DNA of 64,000 bases. Source: Bacillota bacterium. GTDB taxonomy: Bacteria; Bacillota; Clostridia; Christensenellales; SZUA-584. The DNA lies in assembly GCA_023459495.1 (NCBI GenBank), contig JAEWTL010000039.1, forward strand, positions 1 to 64,000. The letters are read 5' to 3'. Of the stretch, positions 18,412 through 26,394 are shown piece after piece (the stretch's first letter is position 1; each line of letters begins with the position of its first letter). The notes beneath the pieces were generated by a model that was given only the letters and a program-made list of their open reading frames with translations, did no database searches and was not told the origin of the DNA. Made by a program: the position numbers and the translations under genes.

Positions 18412-19317
18412 TCAATACTCGTAAGTTTCGCCGCGAAAAATTCGCCGTATAATTACGACGATCAAAATCACCGTAACAGCCAGTACCATGCCTTGTGCGG
18501 CAGAAAACCCGAATTCACCAAACTTGAAACCCGTCTTGATCATGTAGATTGGCACAACCGAGGATGTAGTTCCGGGCCCGCCGCCTGTCATGATGGAAAC
18601 AATATCATACGATTTAAAATTAACCGCCAATGAGTAGACTGCAGCAAGCAATATCGTCGGGCGTATCATCGGAAGAATCAGGCTGAAGAATTGCCGTCTA
18701 TTCGTCGCACCGTCCAGCTTACTCGACTCAAATATTGAAGCGGGCAGCATCTGCATTGCTGCAAATGAGAGCATCATTGTCAGTCCCGCCATCTTCCAGG
18801 TGTTTACGAACGCGAGACACCACATGACCGTATTTTTATTTTCCAGCCACGCGGTGGTCAGGTCACCAAGCGCTATCACGCGCAGCAGACTGTTGAGTAA
18901 CCCCATTTCGGAGTTAAATATAAATACGAACAGCAGCCCTATAATGGCGGCTGGCAGCATCACCGGCATAAACAGAATCAGCCGGTAAAACGCGCCTTCC
19001 CTGCGATACACCTGATAAATAAGTGCTGCAAGCAGCACACCAATCACTACGGCTCCAATGGTGGATACCAAGCCCAGAAAAACGGTGTTGCCCAAACTCT
19101 TTAATGCGATAGCATCTGTAAATGCGTTAGTATAATTATCAACGCCCACCCACTTGGGATCAGAAAACCCGTTCCATTCCTGAAATGACAGCACTGTGTT
19201 CCAACCAAACGGAATATAAACCGCGTATGTAATAAACAGCAATGCCGGCACTAAAAAAAGTGCAATCATGCCTCTGCGTCTGCGGTTTTTACCCGTCAGC
19301 GTCCGCGCTTTTTGCAT
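18412..19317 (-). CDS. Carbohydrate ABC transporter permease (MalF/UgpA type), module 2
   Basis: A 301-residue CUT1 permease with six membrane segments, the EAA-like loop IFESSKLDGATNRRQFF and the GGGPGTTSSVV segment close to the C-terminus. The ATG at 19317 has an excellent GGGAGGGG ribosome site. It is the first gene after the regulator and has its own predicted promoter in the 109-base gap, so the permease-ATPase-hydrolase block can be expressed apart from the sensor genes. Confidence 0.92.
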   Translation of the reverse strand: MQKARTLTGKNRRRRGMIALFLVPALLFITYAVYIPFGWNTVLSFQEWNGFSDPKWVGVDNYTNAFTDAIALKSLGNTVFLGLVSTIGAVVIGVLLAALIYQVYRREGAFYRLILFMPVMLPAAIIGLLFVFIFNSEMGLLNSLLRVIALGDLTTAWLENKNTVMWCLAFVNTWKMAGLTMMLSFAAMQMLPASIFESSKLDGATNRRQFFSLILPMIRPTILLAAVYSLAVNFKSYDIVSIMTGGGPGTTSSVVPIYMIKTGFKFGEFGFSAAQGMVLAVTVILIVVIIRRIFRGETYEY

Positions 19318-19368
19318 AGAAAACCCCTCCCGCGCTAAATCTGCAGTTGTCAGATATCCGATGCAAAT

Positions 19369-19397
19369 ATTATATTTTTAATTGAAAGTTGAAGAAA
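19369..19397 (-). promoter_or_regulatory. Predicted promoter of the module 2 permease block
   Basis: On the minus strand TATAAT (19369-19374) stands 17 bases from TTTCTT (19392-19397). The leader to the permease ATG would be about 45 bases. Confidence 0.5.
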
Positions 19398-19426
19398 CGG
19401 ACGGAGCAATGAAAATATCTAAAATT

Positions 19427-20251
19427 CTACTCTATCACCCATTTGCCCTTACGATACTCGGTCGGTGCGCAGCCTTGCATACGTTTGAATACGATAGAGA
19501 AATATTTATAATCACTGAAACCCACCTTCTCAGCAATCTCATAGGTCATCATGGATGTCGCTTTAAGCAGCTTTTTGGCATGTTCGATACGCAGCCGCGT
19601 AAGATAGTCTACAAAGGTATACCCGGTGGATTTACGGAATGTTGTACTGAAATAGTTGTTTGATTTACCTACATACCCCGCGACGTCTTCTACAGAGAGC
19701 TTTTCGTCGTAGTGGCAGTTTATATAATCCAGAGTGCGGAGCAACGTACTGTCAAAATCGTTTCGTGTCAAATCAAGGTGATCGTCCTTGCCAAAGAAAC
19801 GTTGATGGCTAACGAGTCCTGAACTCATCGTTTCGTTCGGTCTCTCACCATCCACGCGCGTAATGCATTTTTCCGCTTGCACTTCCCGCACAAGCCTGCG
19901 CATCAGTTCTGTCAGTTCGGCAATATTGACAGGCTTAAGCATATAATCTTCGGCACCGAATTTAATCGCCTTTTGCGCATAGCTGAAATCCGCATAACCA
20001 CTGATAATTACGATTTTTCGCGGTGAATACGAAAGCCGGCTCGCCAGTTCAAGTCCGTCAATACCTGGCATGCGCACATCCGCAAGTATTAATTCGATTC
20101 GGTGCTCTTCACATAGGCGGTAGGCTTCCAGCCCATCCTTTGCGGCGAGCACTGCGCCCACCCCTATCGTTTTCCAATCTATACCCATCCTCAAACCGTT
20201 GCGTATCTGTACCTCATCATCGGCAATCAACAAACGAATCTCACTATTCAT
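19427..20251 (-). CDS. Short YesN-type response regulator with AraC DNA-binding domain
   Basis: The 274-residue regulator has a receiver domain with IADDEVQ and predicted phospho-site Asp58 in LADVRMPGIDG, then directly an AraC helix-turn-helix pair (VAGYVGKSNNYFSTTFRKS and YEIAEKVGFSDYKYFSIVFKR). It lacks the long middle region found in the module 1 regulator. Its ATG overlaps the kinase stop by four bases (ATGA), so the two proteins are translationally coupled. It probably controls the surrounding transporter and hydrolase genes. Confidence 0.93.
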   Translation of the reverse strand: MNSEIRLLIADDEVQIRNGLRMGIDWKTIGVGAVLAAKDGLEAYRLCEEHRIELILADVRMPGIDGLELASRLSYSPRKIVIISGYADFSYAQKAIKFGAEDYMLKPVNIAELTELMRRLVREVQAEKCITRVDGERPNETMSSGLVSHQRFFGKDDHLDLTRNDFDSTLLRTLDYINCHYDEKLSVEDVAGYVGKSNNYFSTTFRKSTGYTFVDYLTRLRIEHAKKLLKATSMMTYEIAEKVGFSDYKYFSIVFKRMQGCAPTEYRKGKWVIE

Positions 20252-22029
20252 AGGTTTTCCTCCGTTTCCTTAACGATCGGCAGCAATATCTGAACAGTAG
20301 TCCCTTGTCCGCAAACACTACAAAACTCCAGTCCGTATTCGTCTCCATATTCCAGTCGGATACGTTCCTGGATATTCCTGAGCGCGAACGATGATCTTGT
20401 GCTATTGCCTGAAATATAGCTGCGGATCATGGATTCATCCGCGCCGATACCATCGTCAGTAACCCGGCAGCGCAGCTTGCCTTCCCATTCATCAATCACC
20501 ACCCGTACTATACCCGGCTCGAGCTTCTCTTCAAGGCCATGTTTGATCGCGTTCTCTACCAGAGGTTGCAGCAGCAGTTTGACCATCCTGCAGCCCATGA
20601 GCCCCGGCGTGACGCTAATCTGAAAATCGATGCTGTCTCCAAAGCGGTTCTTTTGTATCGCCATATATGCTTTAAGGTTCTCCAACTCCTTCTGTAGCGT
20701 CGTGTATTTTTCGCCGCTGTTGAGGCTGTGCCGAAATACGTCGGAAAGCGCCTCTACCTGCTCTGCAATCTCGCTCTGTCCCTTTGTAACGGCCATCCAT
20801 CGAATTGAGTCCAGGGTGTTATAAAGAAAATGTGGGTTTACCTGCGATTGCAAATACTCCAATTCCATCTCCCGTTGGGAAAGCTTGCTCTTATATTCTT
20901 GCTCGACAAGGTTTTTGATGTAGGCACTCATGCTGATTAATGACCGGTTCAGCTGTCCAATCTCATCTTCGCTTTCGGTAATCGCCTGTATTGCAAAATT
21001 TCCTTCACGGAATAGTTGCGCTTCCCGTGACAGGCGTTCGACAGGCTTGATGATGCTATAGTTCTGCACCACCAGAAAGGCTGCGCCAAATATAATAGTC
21101 AATATCACGCTGATGGCCATCATGGAGAGCACAACCCTTGCCCCGCTGACCAGTGCACCCCTCTGCTCCACCAGCACGAGGCTCCATCCCGGCGAGGTCT
21201 GCGTACTGAAAAAAACCACGCTGTCCTTCTGGTCGATGATGCCCGATTTGGATGCGAACAGGGCGCCAAAGTATTCTTCCTGCTGCAGGTTTTCGCTCAA
21301 CATGCTCTTATCCGTTGACGAAACAACCTCTCCCTGATCGTTAACTATAAACATTTTTGACGTCTCTGTATTCATTGCAGAATACAGAGAGCAGATATAC
21401 GACTCTTCGACCGAGATTCGTTCTACCGCCAGCATACTTTCAAACTCATTAAGATCGTTAATGACGCGCATAAGCGAAACAACGGGTTCTCTGGCGGCCC
21501 TGAAACTGTTAGTTTCAGGAGTATATGCCGATGTCCAGAAGGGCTTGCCTTTCAACGTCACCACGCTGTCGTAGAAGCGCAAGTCGGTTTGTTCGGTGTA
21601 ATCACCATACTGATAAATAATGCCTGACTCATTGTATAATGTAATCGTTGAAATGAATTCGCGCGAATCCATCAAAGGCAGCAACGAAAAGTTTAATGCC
21701 AGCATTTGCTTTTCTTTTGAAGAGGTCGCGGGATCAGTATATTTTTTGATCAATGTCTGTGTCTGATAATCACTGAGCACATTGACTGATATATATTGCA
21801 GATCGTTTGTAAAATTCTTAATGCCGGTATGGACCTGCGACAGCATCTTTAGCTCAGCATCGCACGTTTTCTGGTAATCATTGCGGTATATCGATTGTGT
21901 AACAATAAAAGATACGGCTAACAGCGGAATAATAAGCAATACAACCAGCGTTACGACGAATTTTTTCCGCAACGTATAATTGAAAAAGCCTAAAGACGTT
22001 CTTTTCTTCACACCTTTGCGTTTCAACAT
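20248..22029 (-). CDS. YesM-type sensor histidine kinase, module 2
   Basis: A membrane sensor kinase with an N-terminal membrane segment (about residues 22-44), an extracellular dCache-like region to about residue 290, a second membrane segment, a HAMP linker (KPVERLSREAQLFREGN) and the His_kinase domain with QVNPHFLYNTLDSIRW; the phospho-acceptor is near residue 400. LQPLVENAIKHGL and TDDGIGAD mark the ATP-binding domain. The ATG at 22029 is preferred, but no strong ribosome site precedes it; a TTG at 22041 and a GTG further inside are alternatives. Length is about 593 residues, typical of the family. Confidence 0.92.
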   Translation of the reverse strand: MLKRKGVKKRTSLGFFNYTLRKKFVVTLVVLLIIPLLAVSFIVTQSIYRNDYQKTCDAELKMLSQVHTGIKNFTNDLQYISVNVLSDYQTQTLIKKYTDPATSSKEKQMLALNFSLLPLMDSREFISTITLYNESGIIYQYGDYTEQTDLRFYDSVVTLKGKPFWTSAYTPETNSFRAAREPVVSLMRVINDLNEFESMLAVERISVEESYICSLYSAMNTETSKMFIVNDQGEVVSSTDKSMLSENLQQEEYFGALFASKSGIIDQKDSVVFFSTQTSPGWSLVLVEQRGALVSGARVVLSMMAISVILTIIFGAAFLVVQNYSIIKPVERLSREAQLFREGNFAIQAITESEDEIGQLNRSLISMSAYIKNLVEQEYKSKLSQREMELEYLQSQVNPHFLYNTLDSIRWMAVTKGQSEIAEQVEALSDVFRHSLNSGEKYTTLQKELENLKAYMAIQKNRFGDSIDFQISVTPGLMGCRMVKLLLQPLVENAIKHGLEEKLEPGIVRVVIDEWEGKLRCRVTDDGIGADESMIRSYISGNSTRSSFALRNIQERIRLEYGDEYGLEFCSVCGQGTTVQILLPIVKETEENL

Positions 22030-22070
22030 ATAAAATACCAATAAGATAAAAAATAACGGAACCTATGGAT

Positions 22071-22099
22071 AGTATAATATGTTGCCGACTGAAATGCAA
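22071..22099 (-). promoter_or_regulatory. Predicted promoter of the module 2 sensor genes
   Basis: On the minus strand TTGCAT (22094-22099) and TATACT (22071-22076) are spaced by exactly 17 bases. The promoter sits just behind the binding-protein terminator, which separates the two transcripts. Confidence 0.6.
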
Positions 22100-22109
22100 A
22101 GCAACTGCA

Positions 22110-22145
22110 AAAGCGCAGTCCCGAATTTTACCGGGACTGCGCTTT
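22110..22145 (-). terminator. Strong hairpin terminator of the module 2 binding-protein gene
   Basis: A perfect 14 bp stem (22110-22123 with 22132-22145) has an 8-base loop. On the minus strand it is followed by four T residues, one of them counted in the stem margin. A wider inverted repeat (22093-22102 with 22141-22150) overlaps it. It begins eight bases after the binding-protein stop, so most transcripts from that gene probably end here. Confidence 0.75.
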
Positions 22146-22153
22146 GCATTATT

Positions 22154-23455
22154 TTAGTTTACAGCAGCCTGCCGTAAACTTTCCATAGCTTGCATACAAG
22201 TGTCGACTCCGCCCCCGAGCACCAGTTCAGCGAGCAACTGGGAAATCACATAGTCGTTAAGCTCCGTGCTGACCGTCTTAAACTCATAAGGATATACATT
22301 CGAGCTTGCCGCCATAACACCCTGAAGCGCCGGATCCGTAACCTCCACCGTATTAACTGCGACCGCGTAGCCGTTATCCACATTAATCTGCTGGATTGCT
22401 GCAGTCGTATACTCCTTCAGCACTGCTACCGCTGCATCGGGATCCGCTACGTTGGAGGGTATAAATAACCCATCGCACCCCCCCATGGTAATGCTCTGGC
22501 TTCCCATTGAAGGCCACTCAATAACCACCACGTCAAACGGCGCATCCGCTGCCACGGACAAACAACCGGCAGCAACTTCAGCAATACACGCTACCTTACC
22601 CTGATAAAACGCGGCACGCGACTCATCCGTCGTGAGCGACACTGCGCCTTCGCCTGGATACATATAGCCGCTGTCGTAAAGCCCCTTGGTATTTTCAAGG
22701 GCTGTCTTAAATATATCGTCTGTACAGGCGACATTGCCGGCTGCCAGATCTTCTAAAAGCCCCTGATCGTTGCCTAAGCTCAGCACGCCATTGGAGAACA
22801 ACCAATCCTGTTTCTGGTTATCCGTAGGATTCGCAAACGGAAACACGCCATAGTCCGTGAACTTCTGACAGACGGATAAGAATTCATTCCACGTCCACTT
22901 ATCCGGAACATCAATGCCAGCTGCCTCAAACAGTTCTTTGTTGGCCAGTATGGTTGGGAAATTAGTGGTGATTGGAATATTATAAATATTTCCATCAAAC
23001 TCTGCGATTTTAAGAAGGTTCTCGTTGAACCAGCTGCGCCACTCTCCGTTATTGGCATCGAGATAAGGTGTTAAATCCAGCGCCATGCCATCGTCAACGT
23101 AGGCTTTCATGTACTGCGGCCAATAGTTATAGATATCACACGGTTCTCCTGAAGCGATACCAGTACGAATGACCTGATCGAGGTTGCCCCAGTCCACCTG
23201 CAGACATTCAACGTTGTACTGACCATTAAGTGCCTCGGTAAGAGCCGCGCAGATCGGTTCGCCCGACGTATACTCAACGATCTTGCCATAGAATTTAATA
23301 TTCCTGGCTTCCGTCGAAACCGAGACCTGTCCCGACGGCGAAACGGTTACAGATGTTTGCGTATCCGACGGAGTCGTTGAGGCCGGAGCGCAAGCGGCAA
23401 AGAGCATGCATACCACCATCAGAAATGCGACACCCAGCACTATCTTTTTTCTCAT
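22154..23455 (-). CDS. Sugar-binding lipoprotein of an ABC transporter, module 2
   Basis: A 433-residue extracellular solute-binding lipoprotein with a type II signal peptide ending in the lipobox LFAAC at residue 21, a Thr/Ser-rich linker and a family 1 binding fold (NIKFYGKIVEY, WTWNEFLSVCQKFTDYG, FYQGKVACIAEV). The ATG at 23455 follows an AAGGAGG site. It is the first gene of module 2 and is cut off from the rest by a terminator, as expected for a binding protein needed in excess over the membrane subunits. Its sugar is not known. Confidence 0.93.
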   Translation of the reverse strand: MRKKIVLGVAFLMVVCMLFAACAPASTTPSDTQTSVTVSPSGQVSVSTEARNIKFYGKIVEYTSGEPICAALTEALNGQYNVECLQVDWGNLDQVIRTGIASGEPCDIYNYWPQYMKAYVDDGMALDLTPYLDANNGEWRSWFNENLLKIAEFDGNIYNIPITTNFPTILANKELFEAAGIDVPDKWTWNEFLSVCQKFTDYGVFPFANPTDNQKQDWLFSNGVLSLGNDQGLLEDLAAGNVACTDDIFKTALENTKGLYDSGYMYPGEGAVSLTTDESRAAFYQGKVACIAEVAAGCLSVAADAPFDVVVIEWPSMGSQSITMGGCDGLFIPSNVADPDAAVAVLKEYTTAAIQQINVDNGYAVAVNTVEVTDPALQGVMAASSNVYPYEFKTVSTELNDYVISQLLAELVLGGGVDTCMQAMESLRQAAVN

Positions 23456-23474
23456 CCTTATTCCTCCTTAAAAC

Positions 23475-23504
23475 ATTATACATGTACAGATTCATAATAA
23501 ACAA
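23475..23504 (-). promoter_or_regulatory. Predicted promoter of the module 2 binding-protein gene
   Basis: On the minus strand TATAAT (23475-23480) and TTGTTT (23499-23504) are 18 bases apart. The leader would be very short (about 13 bases) and consist mostly of the ribosome binding site. Confidence 0.5.
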
Positions 23505-23939
23505 GCAGGCATGGTGTACATAGAACAAACACAACTGCGAGCTTGATATTTTATTTTATCTGTACGATATGGTTCATTATAAAGAGGTTAGGTCAGTCTT
23601 AAAATGGTGCAAAACAACGAACGTATATAAAATCCTACACCGATTCGATGGCCCGAACATATATCCACTGCCACAGATTTATATGAAAAATTTAAAGAAC
23701 ACCGTGAACACGTGTACTTTCTGCTATAAATTTATACAATATTTATTATCCCTAACCTACTGATTGCGTTATATGACGCAATTATCTGCTAATTCAACTC
23801 AACTTTTTTCCGATTATATTTAAGAAGGGTATTTTTATGTTAAAAAGGTAGTCAGCTACTTGTCAAGAGGCAATGTATAAATCTCGTCCAGATATTCTAA
23901 TTCTCACTTAATTTTGTATTTCGACAAAAGGGGACGTTC
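23505..23939. other. AT-rich gene-free stretch with a perfect dyad
   Basis: About 435 bases between divergent genes hold no convincing frame. The stretch is clearly more AT-rich than the flanking genes. A 7 bp inverted repeat ATTGCGT-N6-ACGCAAT lies at 23763-23782, roughly 160 bases before the FtsA-like gene, and is a candidate operator. Several TATAAT-like boxes occur, but no promoter stands out for the plus strand. Confidence 0.5.
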
Positions 23940-25886
23940 ATGGCAGATTCAAAAAAACGTTTGAAAGCGCAGCCCAACGACATGATATTTGCGCTTGATA
24001 TCGGTACCCGCAGCATCATTGGTATTGCCGGCAACATGGAAAAGGGCCGTTTTCGTGTGGTCGCCATGGAAAAGGAAAACCAGATGCAGCGCTCCATGGT
24101 TGACGGCCAGATAGAGAACATCGATCAGGTTGCGAAAGTTGCCAGCATCGTCAAAAAACGGCTGGAAGATAAGCTGTGCTGCCGACTCAAGCGGGTCTGT
24201 GTTGCTGCGGCGGGACGCGCGCTTAAAACCCAGCGTGCCTCATTTGAGATGGAGTTTTCTCAGCCCCAAAGGCTGGAGGCCGAAAGCATCAGCCGGTTGG
24301 AGGCCGGGGCGATCGCTGAAGCTGAAACCGCTTTCACCACCGGCACCGAAATCGATGCCTGCCAATTCTACCTGGTCGGGCACAGCATTGTCCAGTATTA
24401 TCTGGATAACTACCCCATTTCGGATTTGCTGGACCATCAGGCCCGCCAAGTAAAAGCGGATGTTATTGCGACGTTTCTTCCCGGCGAAGTAGTTGAAAGC
24501 CTGTACCTGGCCATGCGCAGGATAGACCTTGAGGTTGTCAGTCTGACGTTGGAGCCGATTGCGGCAATCAACGCGGTAATTCCCAGCAATCTTCGTCTGC
24601 TGAACCTTGCGTTGGTGGACATCGGCGCAGGCACCTCGGATATCGCCATCTGCAAAGACGGCGGCATTGTGGGTTATACCATGGCTACAGTTGCAGGCGA
24701 CGAAATCACAGAAGCGCTGATGAAACGATATCTTCTGGACTTCGACACCGCAGAGGCCATTAAGACACAACTGGGAACGCAAGATGCTGTCAGCACAGCC
24801 GATATACTGGGTAATGAATACACGATTACCCAAAATGACATGATGGCATGCATTGATAATGCGACTGAAAACCTCTGTCAGGAAATCGCCACGCACATAA
24901 GCGCAGTGAATGGCGCTCCTACTTCCGCCGTTTTCCTTGCCGGTGGTGGCAGCAAATTGGCAAGTATGCGTGCCGGAATATCCAAACGCATGAATATAGA
25001 CATCAACCGAGTGGCGATTGCAGGGAACTATTTTCAATCCATTGCATTCTCGGATACTTACGACCTGAATGACCCTGAATACGCAACGCCGCTCGGCATT
25101 GCTGTCTCCGCTGGCCTTAACCTTATTACAGACAGCTTTAACGTCACCCTGAACGGCAGCCGCGCCAAGCTTTTCCGCAACAGCACAATGACCGTCATGG
25201 ATATCCTCCTGATGAACGGGTTCTCCTCTCGCGACCTTTTGCCCCGGGCGGGCAAAAAGCTCATTATTGAAGTTAACGGGAAGCCCAAAATATACTACGG
25301 AATGCCCGGAGAAAACGCTCTGTTGAAGTTGAACGGCAAAGGCGCGAAAATATCTGACTTTGTAAAGACAGGAGACCACATCGAATTCATTCCCGCTGTT
25401 CACGGTCAGCCCGCACAGTGCCGTTTTAAAGACCTATTAGCGAAAAACACGGGACAGGCCGCCACTGTCAACGGGAAGGTTGTGCCTCCTGATACGCTGC
25501 TGAAAACAGGCGACTCGATTACAATTACCGCGAGTTCTCCCGCGCTTTCTGCAAAACCTGTAAAGTCCGATTCCCCGTCTCTTGCTGCCACTGCAAAGTC
25601 AAAGGACGCTTTGCCCATTGCTCCTTTACCGGCACAGCCCACTCCGATGCAGGCAACTGACAAGATTGAATTTGTACTGAACAGCAAGCCCATCGTCCTC
25701 CCCGCAAAACCCGATGGTACGCCGTATTACCTCATGGATCTGCTGGAGCTTTCAGGGATAGATATGGAAAACCCGACCGGAGATATCGTCCTTCGTGTCA
25801 ACGGAGCGGACGGTTCCTTCCTGACGGATTTGAGGCATGGAGATCATTTGGAGATTTACTACGCTCCCAACCGCAATCGGATTTAG
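23940..25886 (+). CDS. FtsA/PilM-like actin-fold ATPase with beta-grasp-like C-terminal repeats
   Basis: The 648-residue protein begins with an FtsA-type actin fold: phosphate-1 loop FALDIGTRSIIGIAG at about residues 17-31, an SHS2/1C-like insertion (about 90-200), phosphate-2 motif LVDIGAGTSDIAI near 225 and adenosine motif VFLAGGGSKL near 325. From about residue 400 onward this is not standard FtsA. Three segments of the pattern VNGK...L..GD.I.I (ending near ISDFVKTGDHIEF, LLKTGDSITI and DLRHGDHLEIYY) look like ubiquitin/ThiS-type beta-grasp repeats, the last two split by a Pro/Ala/Ser-rich linker. No FtsZ-binding amphipathic C-terminal helix is visible. Similar long FtsA-domain proteins exist in Clostridia; the function is unknown. 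ATG at 23940 follows AAAGGGGA. A terminator follows, so it is monocistronic. Confidence 0.85.
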   Translation: MADSKKRLKAQPNDMIFALDIGTRSIIGIAGNMEKGRFRVVAMEKENQMQRSMVDGQIENIDQVAKVASIVKKRLEDKLCCRLKRVCVAAAGRALKTQRASFEMEFSQPQRLEAESISRLEAGAIAEAETAFTTGTEIDACQFYLVGHSIVQYYLDNYPISDLLDHQARQVKADVIATFLPGEVVESLYLAMRRIDLEVVSLTLEPIAAINAVIPSNLRLLNLALVDIGAGTSDIAICKDGGIVGYTMATVAGDEITEALMKRYLLDFDTAEAIKTQLGTQDAVSTADILGNEYTITQNDMMACIDNATENLCQEIATHISAVNGAPTSAVFLAGGGSKLASMRAGISKRMNIDINRVAIAGNYFQSIAFSDTYDLNDPEYATPLGIAVSAGLNLITDSFNVTLNGSRAKLFRNSTMTVMDILLMNGFSSRDLLPRAGKKLIIEVNGKPKIYYGMPGENALLKLNGKGAKISDFVKTGDHIEFIPAVHGQPAQCRFKDLLAKNTGQAATVNGKVVPPDTLLKTGDSITITASSPALSAKPVKSDSPSLAATAKSKDALPIAPLPAQPTPMQATDKIEFVLNSKPIVLPAKPDGTPYYLMDLLELSGIDMENPTGDIVLRVNGADGSFLTDLRHGDHLEIYYAPNRNRI

Positions 25887-26099
25887 CTGCCGGTCCAAAT
25901 TATCGTTCGTTAGTCTGAACGTTTTTGTTCATTGCCCACCTCTTTTCCCTTTGGGAAAAGTATTTGGGATTCGTATTAAGCCACAAGAAAGTTTTTTTAT
26001 ACGGATTTCTTACCTCTCCTCGCCGGTCACCTTCAAGGCTCAAAAGCAATTTTATATATCAATCACATGGCATACAATGAAACTCACAGAATAAACACC

Positions 26100-26141
26100 A
26101 AAGGGCTCGACAAAAAACGAATTCCTACTGAGCCCTTTTTT
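26100..26141 (+). terminator. Rho-independent terminator after the FtsA-like gene
   Basis: A perfect 9 bp GC-rich stem (26100-26108 with 26130-26138) with a 21-base loop runs into six T residues on the plus strand. The 213 bases between the gene stop and this hairpin contain no convincing frame. Confidence 0.75.
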
Positions 26142-26248
26142 CTTCCTGAAACATGACTGTTTTCTATTATTAAGGCATTATCTGAGATTTTGTCGATAGG
26201 ATATCGCATAATAACTTCAAATCGTACATTTTTCAACATTTTAATTTA

Positions 26249-26277
26249 TTGACATTTTTGTCCACTAAATGGACAAT
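26249..26277 (+). promoter_or_regulatory. Promoter with internal operator dyad, upstream of the acyl-assembly cluster
   Basis: A consensus TTGACA (26249-26254) is 17 bases from GACAAT (26272-26277). Almost the whole spacer is a perfect inverted repeat, TTGTCCA-N5-TGGACAA (26258-26276). A protein bound there would block RNA polymerase, so the cluster is probably repressed by an unlinked regulator. The leader to the first start codon is about 110 bases. Confidence 0.6.
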
Positions 26278-26394
26278 TAATACGGTGTGGTTATCATACC
26301 AAAAGAATGATGACATCTGGCTTGTCAGTTATATATACACTCAGCTAACACACATCATTTGCCGGGTGCAAATTGTTGATGAGGTGGTGACAAA

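Noticed and set aside
24240..25403. Long open frame on the minus strand opposite the FtsA-like gene
   Set aside because: The product has no recognisable domain, and the plus-strand frame has clear motifs and a ribosome site. It is a codon-bias shadow.
25887..26099. Small open frame after the FtsA-like gene
   Set aside because: The frame of about 85 codons starts inside the upstream gene in another phase and has no ribosome site or conserved pattern.
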